This document shows, one piece after another, positions 6,981 through 15,094 of a DNA stretch of 44,279 bases; the stretch's first letter is position 1; each line of letters starts with the position of its first letter. A program made the position numbers and the translations under genes. Under the pieces are notes generated by a model. The model was not told the origin of the DNA. It did not search any database and saw nothing but the letters and a program-made list of their open reading frames with translations. The stretch is from contig CAMLSA010000015.1 in assembly GCA_946482655.1 (NCBI GenBank), positions 1-44,279 of the forward strand, read 5' to 3'. Source of the DNA: an uncultured Sphingomonas sp. GTDB taxonomy: Bacteria > Pseudomonadota > Alphaproteobacteria > Sphingomonadales > Sphingomonadaceae.

Positions 6981-7769
6981 ATGACGGCAAGGGTTGGGGC
7001 ATATGTCGCGCTGACGATCATGGCCATTGCTTCGCTGGGGACGGCGGCCGGCCCCGACGACGCTGGCTTCCTGCCGGACGGTTATCTTAATCTCGTCGAC
7101 GTGGTGCCGCCCGCGCCGATTCCGCAGGAACCGCGCGGCGTGGCCGATCGCGAGCTGTTCAAGCTGACCCGCTCGCTCAAGGGAAGCCAGCGGTGGGACA
7201 TGGCGATCGGCGACGCGCCGAGCGACACCGCGACGATGATGCGCGCCTTCGCCTGCGCGGCGCGGGTCAGCATGACGCCGGCCAAGGCGCCCAAGACCGC
7301 CTCGCTGCTGGAAAAGGTGTCGCGCGACACCGCGCGCGAAGCCGATGAGCTGAAGAGTTATTACAAGAAAAGGCGGCCCTTCCTGCTCGATTCGGGCGAG
7401 ACCTGCAGACCGCGAACCGATGGGCTGGCGATCGGCTATGACTATCCGTCGGCGCAGGCGACGCGCGGTTGGACCTGGGCGCTGGTATTGGGTGAGCTGC
7501 TCGACGACCGCGCCGCTCCAATCATGGCCCGGGGCCGGGCCTATGGCGAGAGCGGGATCGTCTGCGGCGTTCACAACATGAGCGCGGTCGAAGCGGCTCG
7601 AATGGCGGCGAGCGCGACCCTGACGGTGGTGCGTACCGAGCCCTCCTATCGGGAGGCCGTCGTTGCAGCGCGGAATGAACTCGCCGCATTGCGCAAAACC
7701 ACGGCCCCGCCATCGGCGCAACTCTGCTCGAACGAAGAAGTGACGGTGAATCAGCCAATTTTCCGGTAG
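6981..7769 (+). CDS. secreted class A acid phosphatase homologue with degenerate active site
   Basis: A 262-aa precursor with a signal peptide (about residues 1-23). The PAP2/PhoN fold is recognisable. Motif 1 KX6RP is intact (Lys125-Pro133). Motif 2, normally PSGH, reads PSAQ (156-159). Motif 3, normally SRX5HX3D, reads SG-X5-H-X3-A (191-202), with the His nucleophile (His198) kept. The acid/base His, one Arg and the Asp are therefore lost, so ordinary phosphomonoesterase activity is doubtful. The ATG at 6981 was chosen for the signal peptide; the open frame upstream overlaps the kinase gene. It lies 49 bp downstream of the kinase gene and is probably co-transcribed. A binding or structural role is possible; function is unknown. 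Confidence 0.8.
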   Translation: MTARVGAYVALTIMAIASLGTAAGPDDAGFLPDGYLNLVDVVPPAPIPQEPRGVADRELFKLTRSLKGSQRWDMAIGDAPSDTATMMRAFACAARVSMTPAKAPKTASLLEKVSRDTAREADELKSYYKKRRPFLLDSGETCRPRTDGLAIGYDYPSAQATRGWTWALVLGELLDDRAAPIMARGRAYGESGIVCGVHNMSAVEAARMAASATLTVVRTEPSYREAVVAARNELAALRKTTAPPSAQLCSNEEVTVNQPIFR

Positions 7770-7854
7770 CGGCGAGGAAGCTCCCTTTAAATCACAAGCA
7801 TGGAAGCTGGTCGATCGTCTCGCGGTCGCTATTTACGATCGCTCCGGCAAGAAA

Positions 7855-7880
7855 AAGGCCGCGCCCGGAGGCACGGCCTT
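7855..7880 (-). terminator. bidirectional intrinsic terminator
   Basis: AAGGCCG (7855-7861) pairs with CGGCCTT (7874-7880), with an inner GCC/GGC extension. On the minus strand five T follow directly, serving the small lipoprotein gene. On the plus strand a T-rich CTATCTTTTCT follows, serving the EPS operon. A second 7-bp hairpin (GGTAGCC 7892-7898 with GGCTACC 7909-7915) lies between it and the lipoprotein stop. Confidence 0.75.
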
Positions 7881-7922
7881 CTATCTTTTCTGGTAGCCTC
7901 CCGAAGGTGGCTACCGGCGCGA

Positions 7923-8117
7923 TCACATCGCGTTCGAAGCGTTCTCCATCGGAGCAGCCGCATTCGAATCGGCCATCGCAGCGTTGGTGTCAGCCATCGC
8001 ATCAGCGGCGTTATCGACAACGACGGTGTTGTTTTCGGCAGCGGGCGCATCCTTCTTGCAGGCGGCGAGCGTCAGCGAGGCGGCGGCGATAAGCGAAAGG
8101 GCAACGATCTTCTTCAT
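7923..8117 (-). CDS. small alanine-rich lipoprotein
   Basis: A 64-aa protein with a lipoprotein signal peptide: MKKIVALSLIAA, then lipobox LAAC with Cys20. The mature part is about 44 residues, low in complexity and rich in Ala, Asp, Asn and Met, with no domain I recognise. The start was chosen at the MKK, which is preceded by a GGAGAA ribosome-binding site; an upstream in-frame ATG would bury the signal peptide. It is monocistronic with its own terminator. It resembles in style the small entericidin-like or hypothetical lipoproteins common in sphingomonads; function is unknown. Confidence 0.75.
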   Translation of the reverse strand: MKKIVALSLIAAASLTLAACKKDAPAAENNTVVVDNAADAMADTNAAMADSNAAAPMENASNAM

Positions 8118-8257
8118 GATCGAATTCTCCGGAAGTGAATTAAAAAAAGAGAGTGGCTCGAACGATTCCAATCACGTTCAGGCTTGTTTCCCCCCGAAAC
8201 AGGCTCGGACTTCTTACAGTTTTGCGCAGTGCGATGCAATGTCTCTTGTTCCGGTAG

Positions 8258-9190
8258 TTAATTCGGCGGGTTCGGGGGCTTGGAAGTGGCTGGATCACTT
8301 GGTTTCGGAGCCGGTTCGGATGGCGGCGGGGAGGCGACGGCGACGGGCTGGGCGGCCGCGTCGGATGCCGGAATTCCGGCATCGGCGTCGGGGGTGGAGC
8401 TTTCGTCCGCGCCGATCGGATTCGCCGCTGCATCAGCTGCAGCTGCCGCCTCGGCCGCCGCGTCGTCATTCTCCTGATCGCGAATCTCGGCACGCCGCCG
8501 CTGCAGAAAGGCCGATCGCGCTGCGGCGTAAGGATCGAGGCTCGATTCCAGGAAATTGTCCGCGCCTGTCTCGATCAGGCCGTCGCGCACGCTGATGACC
8601 TGCATGCCGATGATGGCCAGCGGGACACCGTTCGGCAGGCCGCAATGGTTCAGGCAGACCTGATAGGGATCGGCGAGGAAGCCGATGCCGGTGCCGACCC
8701 CGTCGCGCATCGTCGAGGGGCCGAGCAGCGGCAACATCACATAGGGGCCGCCATTCGCCCCCCAGGCCCCGAGCGTCTGGCCGAAATCCTCGGGCGCCTT
8801 CTCGATGCCAGACCGGCTCGCATGGTCGAACAGCCCGCCGATGCCGGCGGTGGTGTTGACCGCGAAGCGGCCGAGGTTGCGCGCCGCACGATCGATCTTG
8901 CCCTGGAGGATATTGTTGATGAACGACCAGGGCTCGGAGATGTTGGAGAAGAAATTGCGTATGCCGTCGCGCGCCGGCTTGGGGGTGACGGCGCGATAAA
9001 CCTTCGTCACGGGCTTGGCGATCACCTTATCGGCGGTGCGATTGACCGACCACACGCCGCGGTTGAACCCTTCCCAGGGGTCCTGTTCGGCAAGCCGGTC
9101 GGTGCCGGGCGTCGTCGCGCACGCCGAGAGCGTCAGGCCCAGTGCCAGGACGCAAGCCACCCTCGCCGACGCTCTTCCCGAAACCCTCAT
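8258..9190 (-). CDS. mlaA: MlaA (VacJ) family outer-membrane lipoprotein
   Basis: A 310-aa lipoprotein with lipobox LSAC at Cys24. The MlaA core spans about residues 38-225: DPWEGFNRGVWSVN, then NFFSNISEPW, then GPYVMLPLLGPS and the segment ending in DPY. The C-terminal 80 residues are an Ala/Pro-rich low-complexity tail not needed by the family. MlaA sits in the outer membrane and removes mislocalised phospholipids for return by the Mla ABC system, keeping lipid asymmetry. The start at 9190 has a clear AAAGGGGAA ribosome-binding site. The remaining mla genes are not in the window. Confidence 0.93.
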   Translation of the reverse strand: MRVSGRASARVACVLALGLTLSACATTPGTDRLAEQDPWEGFNRGVWSVNRTADKVIAKPVTKVYRAVTPKPARDGIRNFFSNISEPWSFINNILQGKIDRAARNLGRFAVNTTAGIGGLFDHASRSGIEKAPEDFGQTLGAWGANGGPYVMLPLLGPSTMRDGVGTGIGFLADPYQVCLNHCGLPNGVPLAIIGMQVISVRDGLIETGADNFLESSLDPYAAARSAFLQRRRAEIRDQENDDAAAEAAAAADAAANPIGADESSTPDADAGIPASDAAAQPVAVASPPPSEPAPKPSDPATSKPPNPPN

Positions 9191-9298
9191 CGTCGATTCC
9201 CCTTTCGGGCGGGCTGACCGCCGCCGGTGATGCTCCTCTAGCGCGGCAGAGTTCCGCGCGTCACGGCATGCCCCGCACCGCCCGGCTGGGCAAGCGCC

Positions 9299-9327
9299 TT
9301 GACCGCATATAAAGATTTCTTTATGTC
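9299..9327 (+). promoter_or_regulatory. promoter with embedded operator of the methionine operon
   Basis: A TTGACC box (9299-9304) is followed after 17 bp by TATGTC (9322-9327). The inverted repeat ATAAAGA-TT-TCTTTAT (9309-9324) fills the spacer and enters the -10. A bound ArsR-type dimer would block the polymerase, so autorepression of the regulator and the downstream met genes is likely. The predicted transcription start is close to the ATG at 9335, suggesting a leaderless or nearly leaderless message. The operator is seen directly; promoter boxes are inferred. Confidence 0.65.
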
Positions 9328-9334
9328 CGTATAT

Positions 9335-10291
9335 ATGCCGAGCGATGCCCTTGCCATCTTCCGGGCGCTTGCCGATCCGACGCGCCTGCGAATCTTCCAT
9401 CTTCTGCGGGCGATGGAGTTGTCGATCGGCGAGCTCGCCCAGGTGCTGGGCCAGAGTCAGCCCCGCGTGTCGCGCCATGTGAAAATCCTCGCCGATGCCG
9501 GCTTGGCCGAGCGCCGCAAGGAGGGGAGCTGGGTGTTTCTCGGCCTCGGCCCCAACGAATGCGTAGCTCCTCTATTCGCCGCGATCGACGATTGGAGCCG
9601 CGATGGCGAGGATGTCTGGGCGGTGGCCGACCGGGCTCGGCTTGCCGCGGTTCGAGCCGATCGCGCAGTGTCCGCGGCGCGCTATTTCGCCGAGCACGCC
9701 GAGGAATGGGACGCGATCCGCTCGCTCCACGTTCCCGAGAGCGCGGTCGAGCAGCGCATCCTGGAGGTCCTTGCCGATGTGCCGGTGGGCCATATGATCG
9801 ATATCGGCACCGGCACCGGGCGGATGATCGAGCTTGTGGGCGGCCAGGCGTCCTCCGCGCTCGGGATCGATCGCAGCCCGGAGATGCTTCGCCTCGCGCG
9901 GGTCAAGCTGGCGGACGCCGGGCTCGAGGCCGAGCTGCGGCAGGGCGACATGTATGCGCTCCCGCTGAGCGATGGCACGGCCGATCTGGTCATCCTCCAT
10001 CAGGTGCTTCATTTCGCCCAGCATCCGGCCGCGGCGATCGCCGAGAGCGCGCGGCTGCTCGCGCCGGGCGGCCGGCTGCTGATCGTCGATTTCGCCAGCC
10101 ATGATCTCGAGGATCTGCGCACCCGCGACGCGCATGTGCGCCTGGGCTTCGGCGACGATCAGATCGGCGGCTGGTTTCAGGCGGCGGGGCTCGGGCTCGA
10201 TCGGATCGAGGAACTGGTCGGCGATGCGCTGACCGTGAAACTATGGTTGGGCGTGCGCGGGCAGCGTAGCCAATTGAAGGCAGTGTCATGA
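9335..10291 (+). CDS. ArsR-family regulator fused to a SAM-methyltransferase-like domain (SahR-like)
   Basis: A 318-aa two-domain protein. A winged-helix ArsR domain (about residues 1-85: FRALADPTRLRIFHLL, then QSQPRVSRHVKIL) is joined to a class I methyltransferase fold (about 130-260: MIDIGTGTGRMIELV binds SAM/SAH, followed by LGIDRSPEMLRLAR). This architecture matches SahR, the S-adenosylhomocysteine-responsive repressor of methionine-cycle genes described in Proteobacteria. Overlap with metF (ATGA) and the upstream palindrome support that role. The start at 9335 was preferred because the alternative ATG at 9323 lies inside the operator; no clear Shine-Dalgarno is seen for either. Confidence 0.85.
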   Translation: MPSDALAIFRALADPTRLRIFHLLRAMELSIGELAQVLGQSQPRVSRHVKILADAGLAERRKEGSWVFLGLGPNECVAPLFAAIDDWSRDGEDVWAVADRARLAAVRADRAVSAARYFAEHAEEWDAIRSLHVPESAVEQRILEVLADVPVGHMIDIGTGTGRMIELVGGQASSALGIDRSPEMLRLARVKLADAGLEAELRQGDMYALPLSDGTADLVILHQVLHFAQHPAAAIAESARLLAPGGRLLIVDFASHDLEDLRTRDAHVRLGFGDDQIGGWFQAAGLGLDRIEELVGDALTVKLWLGVRGQRSQLKAVS

Positions 10292-11232
10292 CATCCGTAC
10301 CTTTTGCCCAGCTCGAGGAAGCGCGCCGCGCGCTGGCCGCGCCGCTGTTCGCCGATCTGGCGGGCGACGCCGCCGTCTCGTTCGAATTCTTCCCGCCCAA
10401 GAGCGAGAAGATGGAAGAGAGCTTGTGGAACGCGATTCAGACATTGGCGCCACTCAAGCCCCGCTTCGTCTCGGTCACCTACGGTGCCGGCGGGTCGACC
10501 CGCGAGCGGACTCATCAGACGGTCGCGCGGATCGTGACGGAGACGGTAATCCCGGCCGCCGCGCACCTCACCTGCGTCGAAGCGAGCAAAGCCGAGATCG
10601 AAGAGATCGCACGCGAATATTGGGAGGCGGGCGTGCGCCATATCGTGGCGTTGCGCGGCGATCCGCCGATCGAAGGCACAAAGTTCGTTCCCCACCCCGA
10701 CGGTTATCGCAATGCGGCCGATCTGGTGGCGGGGCTGAAGGCGATTCATCCTTTCGAGATTTCAGTCGCCGCCTATCCCGAATGCCACCCCGACGCGGTG
10801 GACGCGGAAAGCGACATCGCCAATCTCAAGGCCAAATTCGACGCGGGCGCGACGCGCGCGATCACCCAGTTCTTCTTCACCCCGGAAGCTTATTTCCGCT
10901 TCTGCGACCGTGCCCGCGCGGCCGGCATCGAGGGCGAGATCGTACCGGGCATCCTGCCGGTCTCGAACGTCGCCCAGACGCGCAAGTTCGCCGGCATGTG
11001 CGGTGCCGCCATCCCCGCATGGATGGACCGCTTGTTTGAGGGACTCGACGATCATCCCGCGTCACGCCAGCTTGTCGCTGCGACGATCGCCGCCGAGATG
11101 TGCCGCCGCCTCTATGCGGGTGGCGTCCGTCAGTTCCACTTCTACACGCTGAATCGTGCCGAACTATCCTTCGCGATCTGTCACTTGCTGGGGCTGCGTG
11201 CCGATCCCAAGGCGCTGGAGAATGCTGCATGA
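10288..11232 (+). CDS. metF: 5,10-methylenetetrahydrofolate reductase
   Basis: A 314-aa TIM-barrel flavoprotein that makes 5-methyl-THF for methionine synthase. SFEFFPPKSEKMEE carries the catalytic glutamate (Glu33 here), VTYGAGGSTRERT is the conserved barrel segment, and ALRGDPP holds the FAD/folate-contacting Asp. Length matches bacterial MetF (about 300 aa). It overlaps the regulator stop by 4 bp and metH1 by 4 bp, so regulator, reductase and the first methionine-synthase gene are translationally coupled. The operon is presumably repressed by the upstream ArsR-type protein. Confidence 0.97.
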   Translation: MTSVPFAQLEEARRALAAPLFADLAGDAAVSFEFFPPKSEKMEESLWNAIQTLAPLKPRFVSVTYGAGGSTRERTHQTVARIVTETVIPAAAHLTCVEASKAEIEEIAREYWEAGVRHIVALRGDPPIEGTKFVPHPDGYRNAADLVAGLKAIHPFEISVAAYPECHPDAVDAESDIANLKAKFDAGATRAITQFFFTPEAYFRFCDRARAAGIEGEIVPGILPVSNVAQTRKFAGMCGAAIPAWMDRLFEGLDDHPASRQLVAATIAAEMCRRLYAGGVRQFHFYTLNRAELSFAICHLLGLRADPKALENAA

Positions 11233-12290
11233 TCCTTCATAAATCCGAAGCCGCGATCCGTTTCCGCGAACAGGCCCGGCAGCGCGTGCTGCTGACGGAC
11301 GGCGCGTTCGGGACGATGATCCAGAGCTACAAGCTCGGTGAAGCCGATTATCGCGGCTCCTACGACCTGCCCTCGGACCAGAAAGGCAATAACGACCTGC
11401 TGGTGCTGACCCGTCCGGACGTGATCGATGCGATCACCCGCCAATATCTGGACGCGGGATCGGATATCGTCTCGACCAACACCTTCAACGCGAACATCAT
11501 CAGCCAGGGCGATTATGACGCGGTCCATCTCGTCCGCGAGATGAACCTCGCCGCCGCGCGCATCGCTCGCAAGGCGGCTGACGATTATCAAGGGAACGAT
11601 GGCCGCCCGCGCTTCGTCGCCGGCGCGATCGGGCCGACCAACAAGACACTGTCGCTCTCGCCCGACGTCAACGATCCCGGCTATCGCGCGGTCGATTTCG
11701 ACACGATGCGCGATGTCTATCGGGACCAGGTCGCGGGGCTCCTCGACGGCGGTTGCGACTTCATCCTGATCGAAACGATCTTCGACACGCTGAACGCCAA
11801 GGCCGCGATCATGGCGGTGCTCGACGAGCAGGCGACACGTCGGCATGAGATCCCGATGATGATCTCAATGACGATCACTGACATGTCGGGCCGCAATCTG
11901 TCGGGCCATTCGGTCGAGGCCTTCTGGCACGCAATCCGCCATGCCCATCCGCTGACGGTCGGGCTCAACTGCGCCTTCGGCGCGGACCTGCTGCGCCCGC
12001 ACGTTCAGGTGCTCTCCGGCATCGCGGATGCGCTGGTGATGATCTATCCCAATGCTGGGCTGCCCAACGATCTCGGCGAATATGACGAGCAGCCGGCGAC
12101 GACCGGCGGCTTCATCCGTGAGTGGGCCGATCAGGGATTGGTCAACGTCGTCGGTGGCTGCTGTGGTTCGACCCCCGCGCATATCGCCGCGATGGCCGGC
12201 GCGGTAGCTGGCAAGCCCGCGCGAGAACCCCATGCACACGACCATCGAACGCGGCTGGCCGGCTTGGATCCGATGATCATGGCGGCGTGA
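11229..12290 (+). CDS. metH: methionine synthase, homocysteine-binding module (split MetH, part 1)
   Basis: A 353-aa protein equal to the N-terminal homocysteine S-methyltransferase domain of MetH. It contains LLTDGAFGTMIQ near the start and the zinc-binding cysteines in NCAFG (about residue 250) and GGCCGST (about residue 315). In one-piece MetH this module continues into the folate domain; here the protein stops cleanly after the barrel. It must work with the next gene product to transfer the methyl group to homocysteine. The start was chosen at the metF overlap (ATGA), without the unrelated upstream extension. Such two-gene MetH is known in other alphaproteobacteria such as Caulobacter. 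Confidence 0.95.
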   Translation: MILHKSEAAIRFREQARQRVLLTDGAFGTMIQSYKLGEADYRGSYDLPSDQKGNNDLLVLTRPDVIDAITRQYLDAGSDIVSTNTFNANIISQGDYDAVHLVREMNLAAARIARKAADDYQGNDGRPRFVAGAIGPTNKTLSLSPDVNDPGYRAVDFDTMRDVYRDQVAGLLDGGCDFILIETIFDTLNAKAAIMAVLDEQATRRHEIPMMISMTITDMSGRNLSGHSVEAFWHAIRHAHPLTVGLNCAFGADLLRPHVQVLSGIADALVMIYPNAGLPNDLGEYDEQPATTGGFIREWADQGLVNVVGGCCGSTPAHIAAMAGAVAGKPAREPHAHDHRTRLAGLDPMIMAA

Positions 12291-12295
12291 TTACC

Positions 12296-12362
12296 GTCCT
12301 CCCGGCGAGGCCGGGATCCAGTTCCAACGCCCGGTGCTGGACCCGGCCTTCGCCGGGAGGAC
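12296..12362. repeat. imperfect palindromic (REP-like) element between metH1 and metH2
   Basis: The arm GTCCTCCCGGCGAGGCCGGG with ATCCAG (12296-12321) pairs with its near-exact reverse complement at 12337-12362, with a 15-nt loop and one single-base bulge on each side. It fills almost the whole 90-bp gap between the two metH genes. The CCCGGC...GCCGGG style resembles dispersed intergenic repeats common in sphingomonad genomes. It could attenuate or stabilise the operon mRNA. Confidence 0.7.
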
Positions 12363-12380
12363 GATTGAGAAGAGAAATAT

Positions 12381-14978
12381 ATGAACACCCCCTCCACTGC
12401 CCAGTTCGTCAACATCGGCGAGCGCACCAATGTCACGGGCTCCGCGGCATTCAAGAAGCTGATCATGGGCGGCGACTATGTGAAGGCGGTCGAGGTCGCG
12501 CGGCAGCAAGTCGAGAACGGCGCGCAGATCATTGACGTCAACATGGATGAAGGCCTGCTCGACGCCGAGCTGGCCATGACCACCTTCCTCAAGCTGATCG
12601 CGGCCGAACCGGATATCGCGCGCATTCCGGTGATGGTCGACAGTTCGAAATGGTCGGTGATCGAGGCAGGGCTGAAATGCGTCTCGGGCAAGCCGATCGT
12701 CAATTCGATCAGCATGAAAGAGGGTGAGCGGGCTTTCCTCGAACATGCCCGCAAGTGCCGCGCCTATGGCGCCGCGGTAGTGGTGATGGCGTTCGACGAG
12801 GTCGGCCAGGCCGACACCAAGGACCGCAAGGTCGAGATCTGCGAGCGGGCCTACAAGCTGCTCGTCGCCGACGGCTTCCCGCCCGAGGACATCATCTTCG
12901 ATCCGAACATCTTCGCGGTCGCGACCGGGATCGACGAGCATCGCCGCTACGCGATCGACTTCATCGAGGCCACCGCCGAGATCAAGAAGCGCTGCCCGCA
13001 CTGCCATATCTCGGGCGGCGTTTCCAATCTGAGCTTCTCCTTCCGCGGCAACGAGCCGGTGCGCCGGGCGATGCACAGCGTCTTTCTCTATCACGCCATC
13101 CAGGCGGGGATGGACATGGGTATCGTCAATGCGGGGCAGCTAGACGTCTATGATCAGATCGATCCCGAGCTGCGCGAAGCCTGCGAGGACGTGATCTGGG
13201 ACCGGCGCGAGGATGCGACCGATCGCCTCATCACCCTCGCCGAGCGTTATCGCGGCACCGATGCGGTCGCGGAGAAGGCGGCCGAGGAATGGCGCGGCTG
13301 GAACGTCGTCAAGCGGCTCGAACACGCCCTGGTCAAGGGCATCGATGCCTTCGTCGTCGAGGATACCGAGGAAGCCCGGCTGCTCTACGCCCGGCCGATC
13401 GAAGTGATCGAGGGACCGCTGATGGACGGGATGAACGTCGTCGGTGACCTGTTCGGATCGGGCAAGATGTTCCTGCCGCAGGTGGTCAAGTCGGCGCGGG
13501 TGATGAAAAAGGCGGTGGCCCACCTGCTTCCCTACATCGAGGCGCAGAAGGTCGCGGGCTCGCGTCCGAAGGGCCGAATCATCATGGCCACGGTCAAGGG
13601 CGACGTCCACGATATCGGCAAGAACATTGTCGGCGTGGTGCTTCAGTGCAACGGTTATGAGGTGATCGACCTGGGGGTGATGGTGCCCTGGATGACGATC
13701 CTCGCCGCTGCCAACGAGAATGATGCCGACATGATCGGCCTGTCGGGACTGATCACCCCCTCGCTTGACGAGATGGTGACGGTCGCGGCCGAGATGCAGC
13801 GCACCAACATGACGATGCCGTTGCTGATCGGCGGAGCGACCACCTCGAAAGTCCACACCGCCCTGCGCATCGCCCCTGCCTATGCGGGCCCGGTCGTCCA
13901 TGTCCTCGACGCCAGCCGGGCGGTCGGCGTCGCCTCGACCCTGTTGTCCGATACCCAGCGCGACGATTTCGTCGCCAAGACGGCCGCCGATTACGAAGCC
14001 GTCCGAAAGGCCCGCGAGAACAAGGGCCAGAATGAGCTGGCCACCCTGGCCGAGGCGCGCGCCAACGCCTTCGTCGCCGATTTTGCACTCAAGCCGGAGG
14101 CGCCGAACCAGCCAGGCATCCATGCCTTCACCGATTGGCCGCTCGAGGACCTGCGCGACTACATCGACTGGACGCCCTTCTTTCGTGCCTGGGAGCTGGC
14201 GGGCAATTATCCGGCCATCCTGGAAGACGAGGTCGTCGGCGAAAGCGCGCGCGGCCTGTGGAAGGACGCGCAGGCGATGCTCGATACGATCATCGCCCAG
14301 AAATGGCTGACCGCCAAGGGCGCCGCCGCCTTATGGCCCGCGCGCTCGGAGGGGGACGATGTCCTGGTCCGGATCGATTCGGAGGAGATAAGGCTCCCCT
14401 TCCTGCGTCAGCAGATCAGGAAACGCGAGGGCCGCGCTAATATGTGCCTGGCCGATTTCGTCGATCGCGAGAATGACTGGCTGGGCGGCTTCGCGGTTGG
14501 CATCCACGGCATCGAGCCGCACATCGCGCGCTTCAAGGCCGATCATGACGACTATCGCGATATCCTGCTCAAGGCGCTCGCCGATCGCCTCGCCGAGGCC
14601 TTTGCCGAGCGGCTCCACCTCCATGTACGCACCACCTTGTGGGGCTATGCCGAGGGCGAGCAGCTTACCAACGAGGCGCTGATCAGGGAGCAATATCGCG
14701 GCATCCGTCCTGCACCGGGCTATCCGGCCTGCCCCGATCACAGTCACAAGCCGATTTTGTTCGACATGCTGAAGGCGGGCGAGGCGACCGGCATCACCCT
14801 GACCGAAAGTTTCGCGATGCTGCCGACCTCGGCGGTGTCGGGCTTCTATTTCGGTCATCCCGAGGCGAGCTATTTCGGCGTGGCTCGAATAGGCCGCGAC
14901 CAGCTCGAGGATTATGTCGCACGGCGCGGCGTCGATCTGCAGACTGCCGAGCGTTGGCTGCGGCCGAATCTGGATTAA
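12381..14978 (+). CDS. metH: methionine synthase, folate/cobalamin/activation modules (split MetH, part 2)
   Basis: An 865-aa protein holding the remaining MetH modules in order. The pterin-binding barrel is at about residues 8-270 ([13 protein letters not shown] at the start). The helical B12 cap follows at about 300-390. The cobalamin-binding Rossmann domain is next, with [11 protein letters not shown], whose His410 is the cobalt ligand. The SAM-binding reactivation domain occupies about 560-865, with [15 protein letters not shown]. The enzyme transfers methyl from 5-methyl-THF via cobalamin to homocysteine bound on the partner protein. It has its own weak ribosome-binding site (GAGAAGAG) after the palindromic repeat. 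The complete domain set argues against a sequencing frameshift. Confidence 0.97.
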   Translation: MNTPSTAQFVNIGERTNVTGSAAFKKLIMGGDYVKAVEVARQQVENGAQIIDVNMDEGLLDAELAMTTFLKLIAAEPDIARIPVMVDSSKWSVIEAGLKCVSGKPIVNSISMKEGERAFLEHARKCRAYGAAVVVMAFDEVGQADTKDRKVEICERAYKLLVADGFPPEDIIFDPNIFAVATGIDEHRRYAIDFIEATAEIKKRCPHCHISGGVSNLSFSFRGNEPVRRAMHSVFLYHAIQAGMDMGIVNAGQLDVYDQIDPELREACEDVIWDRREDATDRLITLAERYRGTDAVAEKAAEEWRGWNVVKRLEHALVKGIDAFVVEDTEEARLLYARPIEVIEGPLMDGMNVVGDLFGSGKMFLPQVVKSARVMKKAVAHLLPYIEAQKVAGSRPKGRIIMATVKGDVHDIGKNIVGVVLQCNGYEVIDLGVMVPWMTILAAANENDADMIGLSGLITPSLDEMVTVAAEMQRTNMTMPLLIGGATTSKVHTALRIAPAYAGPVVHVLDASRAVGVASTLLSDTQRDDFVAKTAADYEAVRKARENKGQNELATLAEARANAFVADFALKPEAPNQPGIHAFTDWPLEDLRDYIDWTPFFRAWELAGNYPAILEDEVVGESARGLWKDAQAMLDTIIAQKWLTAKGAAALWPARSEGDDVLVRIDSEEIRLPFLRQQIRKREGRANMCLADFVDRENDWLGGFAVGIHGIEPHIARFKADHDDYRDILLKALADRLAEAFAERLHLHVRTTLWGYAEGEQLTNEALIREQYRGIRPAPGYPACPDHSHKPILFDMLKAGEATGITLTESFAMLPTSAVSGFYFGHPEASYFGVARIGRDQLEDYVARRGVDLQTAERWLRPNLD

Positions 14979-15070
14979 CGCGATCATCACATAACCCGGT
15001 CATGCCGACGGGGGCTGACATCCATGTCTGCCATCTCTCGGGATGGCACCTCTTATGGCGAGAGGCATGG

Positions 15071-15090
15071 ACTCCAGCCTCCGCTGGAGT
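15071..15090 (+). repeat. hairpin at the end of a repeat-like stretch, overlapping a ribosome-binding site
   Basis: ACTCCAGC (15071-15078) and GCTGGAGT (15083-15090) form a perfect 8-bp stem with a CTCC loop. The stem contains the GGAG (15085-15088) that serves as Shine-Dalgarno for the ATG at 15095. The whole stretch from about 15000 to 15095, with a second hairpin CTCTCG/CGAGAG, resembles the dispersed intergenic repeats of this group. Confidence 0.6.
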
Positions 15091-15094
15091 GACG

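Noticed and set aside
12291..12380. Frameshift or disrupted metH reading.
   Set aside because: Each half ends or begins exactly at a domain border, the second half has its own start and ribosome-binding site, and two-gene MetH is known in other alphaproteobacteria.
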